A stretch of DNA of 64,000 nucleotides from Hanstruepera flava (GTDB taxonomy: Bacteria; Bacteroidota; Bacteroidia; Flavobacteriales; Flavobacteriaceae): assembly GCF_023634025.1 (NCBI RefSeq), contig NZ_JALJCW010000002.1, positions 487,156 through 551,155 on the forward strand. The letters are read 5' to 3'. Positions 53,299 through 63,062 of this stretch are shown here, piece after piece. The notes beneath the pieces are model-generated. The model searched no databases. It saw only the letters and a list, made by a program, of their open reading frames with translations, and was not told the origin of the DNA. Positions within the stretch are counted from its first letter, which is position 1; each line of letters begins with the position of its first letter. Made by a program: the position numbers and the translations under genes.

Positions 53299-53990
53299 AT
53301 GTTATTTAAAGCATCTACAAGTTGGGTTTTCTTATTTCTACTCAACGGTATTTCATAAGTTCCAACCTCAACATTTTTACTATTAAATCGGTCAACCTTG
53401 TCTAAATTCACAATATACGATTTGTGAATTCTTAAAAATTTACCTTCTGGTAATTCATGTTCAAAAGCTTTCATAGTAGAAAGTACTACTAAACTAGTTT
53501 CTTCGGTTACCAATTTTACGTAATCACCAAGGGCTTCAATCCACTTAATGTCTTTAATGTAAACCTTACGTTTTTTAAGGTTACTTTTTACAAAAATATG
53601 TTCACCTTCGGTTTCGTTGAAATCCAGTTTAAGCTTGTGTTGTTCAACAGCTTTATCTACAGCTGTATTAAAACGTTCGCGAGTAATTGGTTTGTGCAAA
53701 TAGTCAGTAGCATCATAATTGAATGCTTTAAAGGCATATTCGGTTTTACCAGTTACGAAAATAATTTGGGGTTTGTTGTTTAATACGTCTAGCAATTCAA
53801 AACCATTTAAAACAGGCATCTCAATATCCAAGAAGATTAAATCTACCTTGTGGGTATTAAGACCGTTTTTGGTTTCCAACGCACTGTTGTACTCTGCTAT
53901 TAAATTAAGAGAAGGGTGGTTTTCAATTAACTTTACAATTGAGAGACGTTGTATTGCTGAGTCGTCAACTACTACACAGTTTAATGTCAT
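53295..53990 (-). CDS. LytTR-type response regulator
   Basis: From the ATG at 53990 this is a 231-residue regulator with a receiver domain (acidic VVVDDSAIQR, phosphoacceptor Asp55 in LIFLDIEMP, Lys in TGKTEYAFKAF) and a LytTR DNA-binding domain (about 128-225: IKWIEALGDYVKLVTEE, then FLRIHKSYIVNLDKVDRFNS). No kinase gene is next to it, so it is an orphan in this window. Its 3' end overlaps priA by four bases. Confidence 0.9.
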   Translation of the reverse strand: MTLNCVVVDDSAIQRLSIVKLIENHPSLNLIAEYNSALETKNGLNTHKVDLIFLDIEMPVLNGFELLDVLNNKPQIIFVTGKTEYAFKAFNYDATDYLHKPITRERFNTAVDKAVEQHKLKLDFNETEGEHIFVKSNLKKRKVYIKDIKWIEALGDYVKLVTEETSLVVLSTMKAFEHELPEGKFLRIHKSYIVNLDKVDRFNSKNVEVGTYEIPLSRNKKTQLVDALNNI

Positions 53991-54126
53991 AACATTTGTT
54001 TTATTTCGGTTAAGATATCGACAATAGTACAAAAAATTCGGTTAAAAACCAAAAAACATCGTTAAAACGTTATTTTTAACATTTTTTTAACAAGTTGTTA
54101 AGCCCTTAAATTAAGTTTAAATATAG

Positions 54127-54157
54127 TTGTTTTATTTGGTAAAAAGAACTATTTTTG
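54127..54157 (+). promoter_or_regulatory. rpsF operon promoter
   Basis: TTG at 54127-54129, 20 bases, TATTTTTG at 54150-54157, full Bacteroidota consensus, about 30 bases before the rpsF start. Confidence 0.7.
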
Positions 54158-54187
54158 CACCCATTTTTAACTATAAATTAGATTTTT

Positions 54188-54526
54188 ATGAATCATTATG
54201 AAACTGTTTTCATCTTAAATCCCGTTTTATCTGAAGATCAGATAAAGGAAACAGTACAGAAATACGAAGATTTTCTTGTTTCTAATGGAGCGAAGATGAT
54301 AGCTAAGGAAAATTGGGGCTTAAAAAAATTAGCTTACCCAATTCAAAACAAAAAAAGTGGTTTTTACCACTTATTTGAGTACACTGTACCAGGAGAAGTA
54401 ATCAACCAATTAGAAATTGAGTTTAGACGTGACGAGCGTTTTATGCGTTATTTAACGGTTAAGTTAGATAAGCATGCAATTGCTTGGGCTGAAAAAAGAA
54501 GAAATAAACTTAAAGAAAAAGCGTAA
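54188..54526 (+). CDS. rpsF: 30S ribosomal protein S6
   Basis: The 112-residue protein opens [20 protein letters not shown] and has the [19 protein letters not shown] block and [12 protein letters not shown] of S6. It binds the central domain of 16S rRNA as a pair with S18. It heads the rpsF-rpsR-rplI operon; its Glu-rich tail is short as in other Bacteroidota. Confidence 0.97.
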   Translation: MNHYETVFILNPVLSEDQIKETVQKYEDFLVSNGAKMIAKENWGLKKLAYPIQNKKSGFYHLFEYTVPGEVINQLEIEFRRDERFMRYLTVKLDKHAIAWAEKRRNKLKEKA

Positions 54527-54528
54527 TT

Positions 54529-54825
54529 ATGTCATCTATAGAACAACAAGCAAAAGGGAAGAAAGATGGAGAGATCAGATATCTTACTCCATTAAACATA
54601 GATACGAATAAAACCAAAAAATACTGCCGTTTTAAAAAGTCTGGTATTAAGTATGTAGACTACAAAGACGCAGATTGGTTATTAAACTTTGTAAACGAGC
54701 AAGGTAAAATTTTACCAAGACGTTTAACAGGAACGTCTTTAAAGTACCAAAGAAAAGTATCTGTTGCGGTAAAAAGAGCTCGTCATTTAGCATTAATGCC
54801 ATACGTGGCCGATTTATTAAAATAA
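54529..54825 (+). CDS. rpsR: 30S ribosomal protein S18
   Basis: The 98-residue protein holds the S18 core [38 protein letters not shown] and [12 protein letters not shown]. The N-terminal extension of about 20 residues is polar. It starts two bases after rpsF. Confidence 0.97.
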   Translation: MSSIEQQAKGKKDGEIRYLTPLNIDTNKTKKYCRFKKSGIKYVDYKDADWLLNFVNEQGKILPRRLTGTSLKYQRKVSVAVKRARHLALMPYVADLLK

Positions 54826-54838
54826 AATTATCATAACA

Positions 54839-55300
54839 ATGGAACTTATATTAAAACAAGACGTTGAAAATTTAGGATTTAAAGACGATATTGTAACAGT
54901 AAAGAACGGTTATGGTAGAAACTTTTTAATTCCTCAAGGTCAAGCCGTATTGGCTACAACTTCTGCTAAAAAAGTATTGGCAGAAAACTTAAAGCAACGT
55001 GCCTTTAAAGAGAAGAAAATTATAGAAGATGCTCAAAAAGTAGCAGAGGCTATCAAGGCATTAGAACTTAAAATAACTGCAAAAGCTACTGAAGGGGCTT
55101 CTGCTGGAGATAAATTATTTGGTTCTGTAACCAAAATGGATTTAGTAGATGCTTTTGAAAAGGAAGGACACACTATTGACAAGAAATTCATTAGTATTAC
55201 TGGTGGTAATATTAAGCGTTTAGGTCAATACAATGCTGTAATTCGTTTGCATAGAGAAGTAACTGTAGAATTACCATTCGAGGTTATTGCTCAAGCTTAA
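54839..55300 (+). CDS. rplI: 50S ribosomal protein L9
   Basis: The 153-residue protein begins MELILKQDVENLGFKDDIVT and has VKNGYGRNFLIPQGQAVLAT, then the long helix and a C-terminal domain ending in a beta strand (VTVELPFEVIAQA). It lies at the L1 stalk base of the large subunit. It closes the operon, followed by a terminator. Confidence 0.97.
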   Translation: MELILKQDVENLGFKDDIVTVKNGYGRNFLIPQGQAVLATTSAKKVLAENLKQRAFKEKKIIEDAQKVAEAIKALELKITAKATEGASAGDKLFGSVTKMDLVDAFEKEGHTIDKKFISITGGNIKRLGQYNAVIRLHREVTVELPFEVIAQA

Positions 55301-55317
55301 GCAATTCATATCATATT

Positions 55318-55348
55318 AAAAGCCTCAACCTAGTTGAGGCTTTTTTTT
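55318..55348 (+). terminator. Terminator of the rpsF operon
   Basis: Stem 55318-55329 with 55333-55344 (GCCTCAAC core), three-base loop, ending in nine T. Confidence 0.9.
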
Positions 55349-55391
55349 TAATAGTTTTTTAACCGCAAGTCATAAATAAATCAAACTACAA

Positions 55392-55859
55392 ATGAAATAC
55401 GCCAGATTAACAAAAGAACAGTTTGAAGAACTACATAAAGAATTTATTAATTTTTTAGCCACACAATCCATAACTGCTGATGAGTGGGAAGATATAAAAA
55501 CCAATAAACCGGAAGTGGCTGAACAAGAGTTGGACGTGTTTAGCGACTTGGTTTGGGAAGGTGTATTGGGTAAAGTTGAATATGTAGAGCATATATCGCC
55601 ACAGCAAATGCATTTATTCAATTTAAACGAAACCAATATGCATGTAATAGGCGTGAAGCTTAAAAATGCAATAGATTTGACAACAAAGGATGGTTTTAAT
55701 TGGCTTCGTGAGAATTTAATGGATGATGATGTGGAATTTATGCAGGCCAAAAAAGACTATTCTGAAGATAGACATGCCGATAAGTTTGCACTAATTAAAC
55801 AAGGCGGTGTCATCACCAAAGGCGAATTGTTTCAGTATTTTGACAAACTGATTAATTAA
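55392..55859 (+). CDS. DUF6495-like cytoplasmic protein
   Basis: The 155-residue acidic protein begins MKYARLTKEQFEELHKEFIN and has DEWEDIKTNKPEVAEQELDV and, near the end, a KADKFALIKQGG-type block (here HADKFALIKQGGVITKGELF). I recall this family as DUF6495, restricted to Bacteroidota, of unknown function. There is no signal peptide or motif of catalysis. Confidence 0.68.
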   Translation: MKYARLTKEQFEELHKEFINFLATQSITADEWEDIKTNKPEVAEQELDVFSDLVWEGVLGKVEYVEHISPQQMHLFNLNETNMHVIGVKLKNAIDLTTKDGFNWLRENLMDDDVEFMQAKKDYSEDRHADKFALIKQGGVITKGELFQYFDKLIN

Positions 55860-55865
55860 TTTCGT

Positions 55866-55910
55866 CACTTCGAGTGTATCGACATTTATTGTCGATATGT
55901 ATCGAGAAGT
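55866..55910. repeat. REP-like imperfect palindrome
   Basis: CACTTCGAGTGTATCGAC, a short spacer and its near-complement GTCGATATGTATCGAGAAGT form an imperfect hairpin. Related CACTTCGAGTG...TATCGAGAAG sequences are frequent intergenic repeats in Flavobacteriaceae. No second copy is seen in this window. Confidence 0.5.
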
Positions 55911-56002
55911 AATTAAAACTATTATTTTTGTTTCACCGCATCAAAACATTACATTAGTAATTGTATGAGGAGGAGGAAATCTATTTAAGAATTTAAAAAA
56001 GA

Positions 56003-56020
56003 TTCCCACTTTCGTGGGAA
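56003..56020 (+). promoter_or_regulatory. Hairpin just before the hisS start
   Basis: TTCCCAC, loop TTTC, GTGGGAA: a perfect 7-bp stem that ends six bases before the hisS ATG at 56027. It could hide the ribosome binding region or be a REP-like repeat; similar GATTCCCxC...GxGGGAA units are common in the family. Confidence 0.45.
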
Positions 56021-56026
56021 GTTAAC

Positions 56027-57397
56027 ATGGCACAAAAACCAAGTATTCCAAAAGGCACACGCGATTTTAATCCTGAGCAGGTAGCTAAACGCAATTACAT
56101 ATTTACTACAATACAAAACCAATTTGAAAAATTTGGCTTTCAACCTATTGAAACACCAAGTTTTGAAAACTCCGAAACCCTTATGGGGAAATATGGAGAT
56201 GAAGGTGATAGGCTGATTTTTAAGATTTTGAATTCTGGTGATTATTTAAATAAAGTCAATGACGGCATTTATAATGAAAAAGATTCTAACAAACTGATTT
56301 CTTTCATTTCTGAAAAAGCCCTTCGTTATGACCTAACCGTACCGTTTGCGCGTTACGTGGTACAACACCAAAACGAGATTGAGTTTCCGTTTAAACGTTA
56401 CCAAATGCAACCGGTTTGGCGCGCAGATAGGCCACAAAAAGGGCGTTTTAGGGAGTTTTACCAATGCGATGCCGATGTGGTAGGTTCTACATCGTTATGG
56501 CAGGAGGTAGAACTTGTGCAATTATATGACGCTGTTTTTACGGCTTTAAAACTTGCAGGAGTTACAATTAAGATAAACAATAGAAAAATACTCTCTGGAA
56601 TAGCTGAAGTTATTGGTGCTAGCGATAAATTAATCGATTTTACGGTGGCTTTAGATAAGCTGGATAAAATAGGTAAGGAGAAGGTGAAACAGGAAATGTT
56701 GGATAAAGGTATTTCACAAGCTGGAATTGAGAAATTACAGCCATTATTTACATTATCTGGGGATTTTGGTTCCCAAGTATCGCAACTTAAAGATATCTTA
56801 AGTAATTCTGAAGAAGGTAAAAAAGGTATTGAAGAATTGGAGTTTATCGATTCTACTATTTCTGAACTAGGACTTGAAACTGCACAATTAGAATTGGATG
56901 TCACTCTTGCCAGAGGCTTAAACTATTATACAGGCGCCATTTTCGAAGTTTCTGCCCCAGAAGACGTTAATATGGGTTCAATTGGTGGAGGCGGTCGCTA
57001 TGATGACTTAACCGGTATTTTTGGCATGCCTAACATGTCAGGTGTTGGTATTAGCTTTGGATTGGATAGAATTTATTTGGTGCTTGAAGAACTCGATCTT
57101 TTCCCTGAACAGGTTTCTAAAAACATTGATGTCCTGTTTATTAATTTTGGAGAAAACGAAGCTCTGTACAGCTTAAAAGCCATCAAGCAATTACGACACA
57201 ATGGTGTTAATGCAGAATTGTATCCTGATGCGGCTAAAATGAAAAAACAAATGCAACATGCCAATAAACGTAACATTCCATATGTCGTGTTGGTTGGAGA
57301 ACAGGAAATGTCTAAGAGTACCTTTACATTAAAAAATATGCTTAAAGGTGAACAATCTGAAATTTCCCTTAGTGAATTAATTACACAACTTCAATAA
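56027..57397 (+). CDS. hisS: Histidine-tRNA ligase
   Basis: The 456-residue class II synthetase charges tRNA-His. It begins [20 protein letters not shown], has motif 2 around [20 protein letters not shown], the histidine-specific [14 protein letters not shown] and motif 3 [14 protein letters not shown], and an anticodon-binding domain at the C-terminal end. Length is normal. The hairpin before its start is noted separately. Confidence 0.95.
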   Translation: MAQKPSIPKGTRDFNPEQVAKRNYIFTTIQNQFEKFGFQPIETPSFENSETLMGKYGDEGDRLIFKILNSGDYLNKVNDGIYNEKDSNKLISFISEKALRYDLTVPFARYVVQHQNEIEFPFKRYQMQPVWRADRPQKGRFREFYQCDADVVGSTSLWQEVELVQLYDAVFTALKLAGVTIKINNRKILSGIAEVIGASDKLIDFTVALDKLDKIGKEKVKQEMLDKGISQAGIEKLQPLFTLSGDFGSQVSQLKDILSNSEEGKKGIEELEFIDSTISELGLETAQLELDVTLARGLNYYTGAIFEVSAPEDVNMGSIGGGGRYDDLTGIFGMPNMSGVGISFGLDRIYLVLEELDLFPEQVSKNIDVLFINFGENEALYSLKAIKQLRHNGVNAELYPDAAKMKKQMQHANKRNIPYVVLVGEQEMSKSTFTLKNMLKGEQSEISLSELITQLQ

Positions 57398-57428
57398 AAA
57401 AAGAGTCCTGAAGAAATCTTCAGGACTC
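57395..57428 (-). terminator. Terminator of the large T9SS gene
   Basis: Stem GAGTCCTGAAG (57403-57413) with 57418-57428 and loop of four. The T tract appears on the minus strand (A run at 57396-57402), so it serves the minus-strand gene ending at 57473; the plus side has no T tract. Confidence 0.75.
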
Positions 57429-57472
57429 AAACAAAGTATAGTTACACTTATAGTAGATTTGGGGCTACCAAT

Positions 57473-60400
57473 TTACTTAACTAATACTTTTTTGGTTATT
57501 GTGGCACCTTCGGTTGTTTTAAGATTTATTATGTAAGTGCCAGTACTTAATGAGTTAGTCTTTAATTCTACATGATTTTTAGTTTCAATTTCATTAAATC
57601 TTGTAATGGATTGACCTAACATATTGAACATTTCAGCAGATTTTAGATCAACCAGTTTTGGGTTCTGTATTACAATACTTGTATTAGAGTTTACGAAGTA
57701 TACTTGTAAAGCATCACTAGCTTCAAACTCATCAACACCTAATGATTGGGTTGTAAACGTAATTTCAAAGCGATCTAAATATTCGCCAGCTTCTAAAAAT
57801 ATTTCGTAATCTCTTTCTCTTAAGTCTTGGTATACATTAAGGACTTTATCATGAGCATAAATATTTAGGTCGCTAGGAACATTCTCAAGAATGTCAATAG
57901 TTATCTTGTTTATACCATCATCATCAGTGTGAATTCCAATAGGTAAAATGGTATGGTCTGAAATATTATCTATTCCTTGAACAACATACTTGTCATTATT
58001 AATCATCCAATACATGTCATCTATTTGAAGCTCATTTAATTTGGCATCAAATCCCCAGTCATAATTTTCTGAAGCACGATCATCTACAGTTACCAATAAT
58101 TGTCTGTGGATAGTGTTAACAGAGTTAAAACCTAAACGAATTTTCATTCTATTGTCTACATGGTTTGTTCTTGAGGCTGTATTAGAATCTCTCATAAATA
58201 CAGAGCTGGCAGTTCCTTCTTTTTGGAACACACGCTGACCATTGTTAAATTCAATGTTTCCATCATCTTCAGCAGTTACAAAGAATCCTTGACCAACTGG
58301 AATATAACGTCCAGGTGTTTTTGTACCTGTGCCTACTTGTGCTACATCTGGATCTGGGGTTCCCCACGCTGCTGCTGGTGCTCCACCAGAAAAATTATAG
58401 GTTCCATAACCACCTTGATATTCAGCAAGGATGTGAGATCCACCTCCCCAATGTTCCCAGAAGTAAAGCGTACCACTAATAAGTGGGTCGTCTACCATAG
58501 GGTTAACACCTCCATCAATTGTAGGACCATTATCGGTAATAAATTGTTCGGCATCAATAGCGGAAGCATAAGGGTTACCAACTAAATATTCGTTTCCATT
58601 GTTTATTCCCAATGATACTTTTCCATTATTAGGCTTTCCTTGGAATACATAATTTTGTTCATCTGAAACATTTCCGCCTGTGTCATTTACACCTTTCATT
58701 GTAAAACCTTCACCAGCCAATATTTCACCTGTATTTCTTACGTGTTGCCACGATGCATAATCATCACTTAATCGGTTGTTGAATTTCCAAATCCAATAGT
58801 GTGCAATTTCAATATTGGAACCTGAATTATCACCATCATAGCCACCAACAAAAGTTATATTAGCAGGTGACGATGATGTTGTTCCGTCTCTAAGGATATT
58901 ATTGTTTAACGTATATTTATAATTGTTCGGTGTTCCTGTTGCTGTAAACCCAACTGGAGATGACCAATAGTTATACGTATAAAGGTCTTGAGTACCTTGC
59001 TGGTCTTTCTCTAATTCACCAGAACCACCTAGAACTAAATCACTATCTGTAGTTTGTATTAATTGCGATTCACCTTCCAAATCTATTTTTCCATCAAGAT
59101 TTAAGAAATGTGTTATGGTTAACCCATAACCTGTATCTGTACTATTATCACCATCAACAGTAAGCTCGTTACTTTCAACAAATAGGGCTAATACGTTTCT
59201 GTTTCCGTTGTTTCCAGCTGCCAAACCACTATTATCCATGGTAATATTATGATTGGTTTCAACAATGTTCCAATCTACAGTTACGGTATTGTCAACAATA
59301 GAGTTAGCACCCGGTTTGGCTTGCACACTACCATTTGACCATACGGAATCTGTATCCCAATCACCATTATTAGCGGATTGGTATGGTAATGGAGCAGTCT
59401 GTCTGTCTACTGTTCTTAATGTTCTTAAAGCCCCTTGATTACCATTTCCAGATTCGTCTTTGGTGTTGGTATAGGTGTAAGTTGACATAGGGTAGTAGCC
59501 AATTAGGTCAGACCAAGGAATAGTGCCTATCTCATCTTTTGTTGGCGAAGCGCCTTGAGCAATAAAATATGATCCACCAACAAAACTGGCATTATCTTCA
59601 ATTTCTTGATTCATTATGTATCGCAATTGGTCTTCGGTAAGTCTAACATCCCAAATACGTACTTCATCAATGTTTCCATGGAAAAATGCCTGTGGTGACA
59701 ATTTAGATGCTGCTCCTATAAAGAATGATTGATTGGTATCATTTGGTGCTGTTCTGTTTATTTGTTTATCTAATACACCATCTATGTAAATTCTCACTAA
59801 ACTAGCGCCATATGTAACAGCTAAATGATGCCATTCGTTTTTAGGAATAGTAGTATTGGAAGTCGTAGTTTGTATGGATCCACTAGATGTTTTCCAAGAA
59901 ACTTCAAATTTACCAGTACTATTAATTTTAAAATCATATCCTTCTGTAAACGAAGCATCTCGTTTAGATAATATAGATTTGTTATCCGCATTGGTGTCTG
60001 CCTTAACCCAAGCAGAAATAGTAAATTCTGTAGGATTTAAATCTAAAGCATCTTCCATATCAACATAGCTGGTTGTTCCGTTAAAGTAAATAGATCGCTC
60101 AAAAACAAGTTCTGGAGCCCAACCAAATGTTATATATTTAGTACCATCAAAATCATAATTGGTTTTTACAATGGCTTCGCCTAATTCATTAGTGCCTTCA
60201 GTCATGACTCTATAATCTGCTGTTGGGTCAAAATTAGGGGTATCTGAAATAAACATTAAATAACGACCATCTGGAGGAGTAGCTGTACGAATTGCACTAG
60301 TTAAAACGGCAACTTCTACAGAAGGAATGTCACCTCCTGGACCAACATTTTCAACAACCTTCCAAGTTCTTGCAATACCGTAGAACTGCACGTTTGTTGT

Positions 60401-62881
60401 AAGCGAAGGTGAGATATCAGTACTCATGTTAACTTCTACGTCAACAGAAGGGTCATCTAAATCTACACCATTGTTACCCCAAACCAGGTATTCTTTATCT
60501 TCTAAATCTGTGCTGGTATTTAAGTTGTTAGTATTTGCTATGCTGCCAATACCAATAGTTAATACGCCTTGACCACGTGTTGCACCATCTAGAGCATTAT
60601 TGACACTTCTCGATTGTTTTTGTAGTAAATCAGAATCATCATCACGACCAATTCCTGCTATGTCGTAGTTAAAAACATCTTCAGCAGGAGTGCCAGTATC
60701 AACATCCCATATTACATTTCCAGCGCTATCCACATAATCTTGAGATGTGCCATTTGCACCAAGCGTAATACCATATTTTATGGCTAAATACGATTGGATA
60801 CGGTTACGCTCTTGTGTTAAGTCGGTATCATTCTTTCTTGCAGAGAATGTAATAATTTCACACATTCTAGCGTTTAGTGTAGCTTCCCAACCTTCACTTC
60901 GGCCAATCCAATATCTAGAATCACTAACATTTAAGAATTCAGCCACATCATTTTGTGCATATTCTATATTGTTGGCATTATAGTATAGTTCTTGTTGGGT
61001 TACTGCAACATTGTTTCGGGCATTAATTATACCAACATTGTCATAGCTCGTATTTTGGTCGTAAACGGCATAACCATCATTAGATTCAGATGTGCTATAA
61101 GTTCCGAGTGCAAAACAAATACTTTCATTATCAACACGCCCAGTGTAATCTCCCATACCAATACCTGTTGCATCAGTTTCGTTGGTTGCTATATCAGCAT
61201 CACCGCAAAAGGTGTCCATAAACCCAAACGAATCATTGATTACCGTATCGTCAGGTATTAAAACCACAAACATATCTTGGGTGTAAAGCCCGGAAGAACC
61301 TTCTAAAAATTGAGTGGAGGTATTATCATAGGAGTAATCTCCATCTAAACTAAAAGATGAAAACGTATTGTCAAACTCTACAACAGGGTTAAAATTAACA
61401 TTCCTTGTTGGATTATCATAGTACGTTGGTTCTTGACCTGCAGTATTAACAGTAGCATCAGAACCTCTTCCTTGATCATACCAGGTACTTACAGCATTAC
61501 CATCTGAATATCCTAATCCATCTGTTCCTTTAAGCCATAATTTTAGATGACTTGTAACACCGCCGGGACCTTCTAATAAAGGAGGTATCCCGTTACCTTG
61601 TAATGTAAATTGATATGGATTTTCGTCACTGTCGTTATTAGCAATATTAATGATCGCACTACGAATACCAGCTGCACTAGGGGTAAAAGTTACATCAAAA
61701 GTAGTACTTGCACCAATAGCTACTGAACCCGAAGGGGCAGTAGTAACAGCAAAATCACCAGGATTTGAACCAGTAAAACTTATTGCACCAACCGAAAGTG
61801 CGGTGGTAGCTGTGTTTAAGTTTTCAATTGTAAATGTATGTGTAACACCAAGGGAGACGTCAGTTGATCCAAAATCGGTTCCGTCAGTTATAACTGGTGT
61901 ACTGTCAGTATGAGTAATATTTAATGCGTTTCCTTGTACGTTTATTTCAGGGGATGGGATTGTAGCTGTTCCTGATATAGTGAAATTATATGGGATTTCA
62001 TCACCATTTCCGTCATCATTATCTATCGTTACAGTTGCTGTATGTGTACCAGCAGCCAAAGGCGTATAATCAATAGAAAAATTTAAGCTACTACCACCAG
62101 ATATTGTGCTATTTTGTGCAGGCTCTGTATTTATTGAAAAATAACCACTACCGCCTGTTATAGTTATACCTGTACCAGAATTACTTATGGTAAGTGTTGT
62201 TGAAGGGTTTGATGTATTTTCAATAGTAAAAGTATGTGTTGTAGTTGTTGAAACTCCAACTGTACCATAGCTCGTATTGTCAACAGCACTTGGCGTTACA
62301 TCGCCGTCGGCTATACTGTTTCCTAAGCCTAAAACATCGATTTCTGGTTGAGGAATATAACCTTCAATTAAAATATTATCAAAACGATTGTATTCATTGT
62401 TTTTATTAGCATCACCTCGGAATCTGAATTGTGAATTGGTGTCAAAAGTATACGTTCCGCTAGTAATGGTTTCTGAAGCATAATAGAAAGTACCGTTATT
62501 TGAAAAATCTGTACCTCTACTGAATGTTTTAATATTTGTCCAGGAACTGCCATCGTAATATTGCAAAATAAAGCCTTCATTATTTTCCAACCCTCCAGTT
62601 ATAAAACAGAATGAGATATCAATAGTATCGTAAGGGGTTAAGTCTAAACCTGGAGATGTAATTATACTAGAGTTTTTGTCATCTACCACATAAAGATGAC
62701 CAGAACTGCCATCGCAACTTAAAGACGTACTTCCTCCCCGACCAGCATCGCTGCCTAGGGTCCAACCCTGTTCGTCAGTGTTGAAATTATAATCGGCTAC
62801 GGTCACTTGGGAGAATGCAGCTGATGATAATATAAACAACAAGCATGCAAATGTTTCCTTTAAAAAAGTAAAATTTTTCAT
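57473..62881 (-). CDS. Giant multidomain T9SS-secreted surface protein
   Basis: The 1802-residue protein has a signal peptide (ends AAFSQ), an N-terminal beta-rich domain (about 27-175), two choice-of-anchor-D-like repeats with the IDVLGLGNSI / INVQGNALNI openings and SIDYTPLAAGTHTATVTIDN / VTFTPSAAGIRSAIINIANN ends (about 180-430), a DUF8202-like region (from GLKLWLKGTDGLGYSDGN, about 436-760), a LamG/concanavalin-like domain (about 935-1085: TSYVDMEDALDLNPTEFTIS, WHHLAVTYGASLVRIYIDGV, FHGNIDEVRIWDVRLTEDQL), and a T9SS type A sorting domain at about 1720-1802 ending KKVLVK. It should be a surface adhesin or carbohydrate binder; no enzyme motif is seen. Confidence 0.85.
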   Translation of the reverse strand: MKNFTFLKETFACLLFILSSAAFSQVTVADYNFNTDEQGWTLGSDAGRGGSTSLSCDGSSGHLYVVDDKNSSIITSPGLDLTPYDTIDISFCFITGGLENNEGFILQYYDGSSWTNIKTFSRGTDFSNNGTFYYASETITSGTYTFDTNSQFRFRGDANKNNEYNRFDNILIEGYIPQPEIDVLGLGNSIADGDVTPSAVDNTSYGTVGVSTTTTHTFTIENTSNPSTTLTISNSGTGITITGGSGYFSINTEPAQNSTISGGSSLNFSIDYTPLAAGTHTATVTIDNDDGNGDEIPYNFTISGTATIPSPEINVQGNALNITHTDSTPVITDGTDFGSTDVSLGVTHTFTIENLNTATTALSVGAISFTGSNPGDFAVTTAPSGSVAIGASTTFDVTFTPSAAGIRSAIINIANNDSDENPYQFTLQGNGIPPLLEGPGGVTSHLKLWLKGTDGLGYSDGNAVSTWYDQGRGSDATVNTAGQEPTYYDNPTRNVNFNPVVEFDNTFSSFSLDGDYSYDNTSTQFLEGSSGLYTQDMFVVLIPDDTVINDSFGFMDTFCGDADIATNETDATGIGMGDYTGRVDNESICFALGTYSTSESNDGYAVYDQNTSYDNVGIINARNNVAVTQQELYYNANNIEYAQNDVAEFLNVSDSRYWIGRSEGWEATLNARMCEIITFSARKNDTDLTQERNRIQSYLAIKYGITLGANGTSQDYVDSAGNVIWDVDTGTPAEDVFNYDIAGIGRDDDSDLLQKQSRSVNNALDGATRGQGVLTIGIGSIANTNNLNTSTDLEDKEYLVWGNNGVDLDDPSVDVEVNMSTDISPSLTTNVQFYGIARTWKVVENVGPGGDIPSVEVAVLTSAIRTATPPDGRYLMFISDTPNFDPTADYRVMTEGTNELGEAIVKTNYDFDGTKYITFGWAPELVFERSIYFNGTTSYVDMEDALDLNPTEFTISAWVKADTNADNKSILSKRDASFTEGYDFKINSTGKFEVSWKTSSGSIQTTTSNTTIPKNEWHHLAVTYGASLVRIYIDGVLDKQINRTAPNDTNQSFFIGAASKLSPQAFFHGNIDEVRIWDVRLTEDQLRYIMNQEIEDNASFVGGSYFIAQGASPTKDEIGTIPWSDLIGYYPMSTYTYTNTKDESGNGNQGALRTLRTVDRQTAPLPYQSANNGDWDTDSVWSNGSVQAKPGANSIVDNTVTVDWNIVETNHNITMDNSGLAAGNNGNRNVLALFVESNELTVDGDNSTDTGYGLTITHFLNLDGKIDLEGESQLIQTTDSDLVLGGSGELEKDQQGTQDLYTYNYWSSPVGFTATGTPNNYKYTLNNNILRDGTTSSSPANITFVGGYDGDNSGSNIEIAHYWIWKFNNRLSDDYASWQHVRNTGEILAGEGFTMKGVNDTGGNVSDEQNYVFQGKPNNGKVSLGINNGNEYLVGNPYASAIDAEQFITDNGPTIDGGVNPMVDDPLISGTLYFWEHWGGGSHILAEYQGGYGTYNFSGGAPAAAWGTPDPDVAQVGTGTKTPGRYIPVGQGFFVTAEDDGNIEFNNGQRVFQKEGTASSVFMRDSNTASRTNHVDNRMKIRLGFNSVNTIHRQLLVTVDDRASENYDWGFDAKLNELQIDDMYWMINNDKYVVQGIDNISDHTILPIGIHTDDDGINKITIDILENVPSDLNIYAHDKVLNVYQDLRERDYEIFLEAGEYLDRFEITFTTQSLGVDEFEASDALQVYFVNSNTSIVIQNPKLVDLKSAEMFNMLGQSITRFNEIETKNHVELKTNSLSTGTYIINLKTTEGATITKKVLVK

Positions 62882-63009
62882 AAGTGGTTAATTTTTTAGT
62901 TTGGGACTAATCTAATTATGAGACAAATATAGCAATGTTGCTCCATGAAATGCAAAAAAAATCGATGAAATGCATTAAAATATTATAACTAACTGAAAAT
63001 CAATAAAAT

Positions 63010-63043
63010 AAAAACCAGTAAATTAACTGATTTACTGGTTTTT
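63010..63043 (-). terminator. Terminator after the second T9SS gene
   Basis: Stem 63011-63023 with 63030-63042 (ACCAGTAAAT core), six-base loop; the minus-strand side runs into a T-rich tail, and the plus side also ends in T, so it may be bidirectional. Confidence 0.75.
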
Positions 63044-63062
63044 ATAATGAAAACTCTGATAT

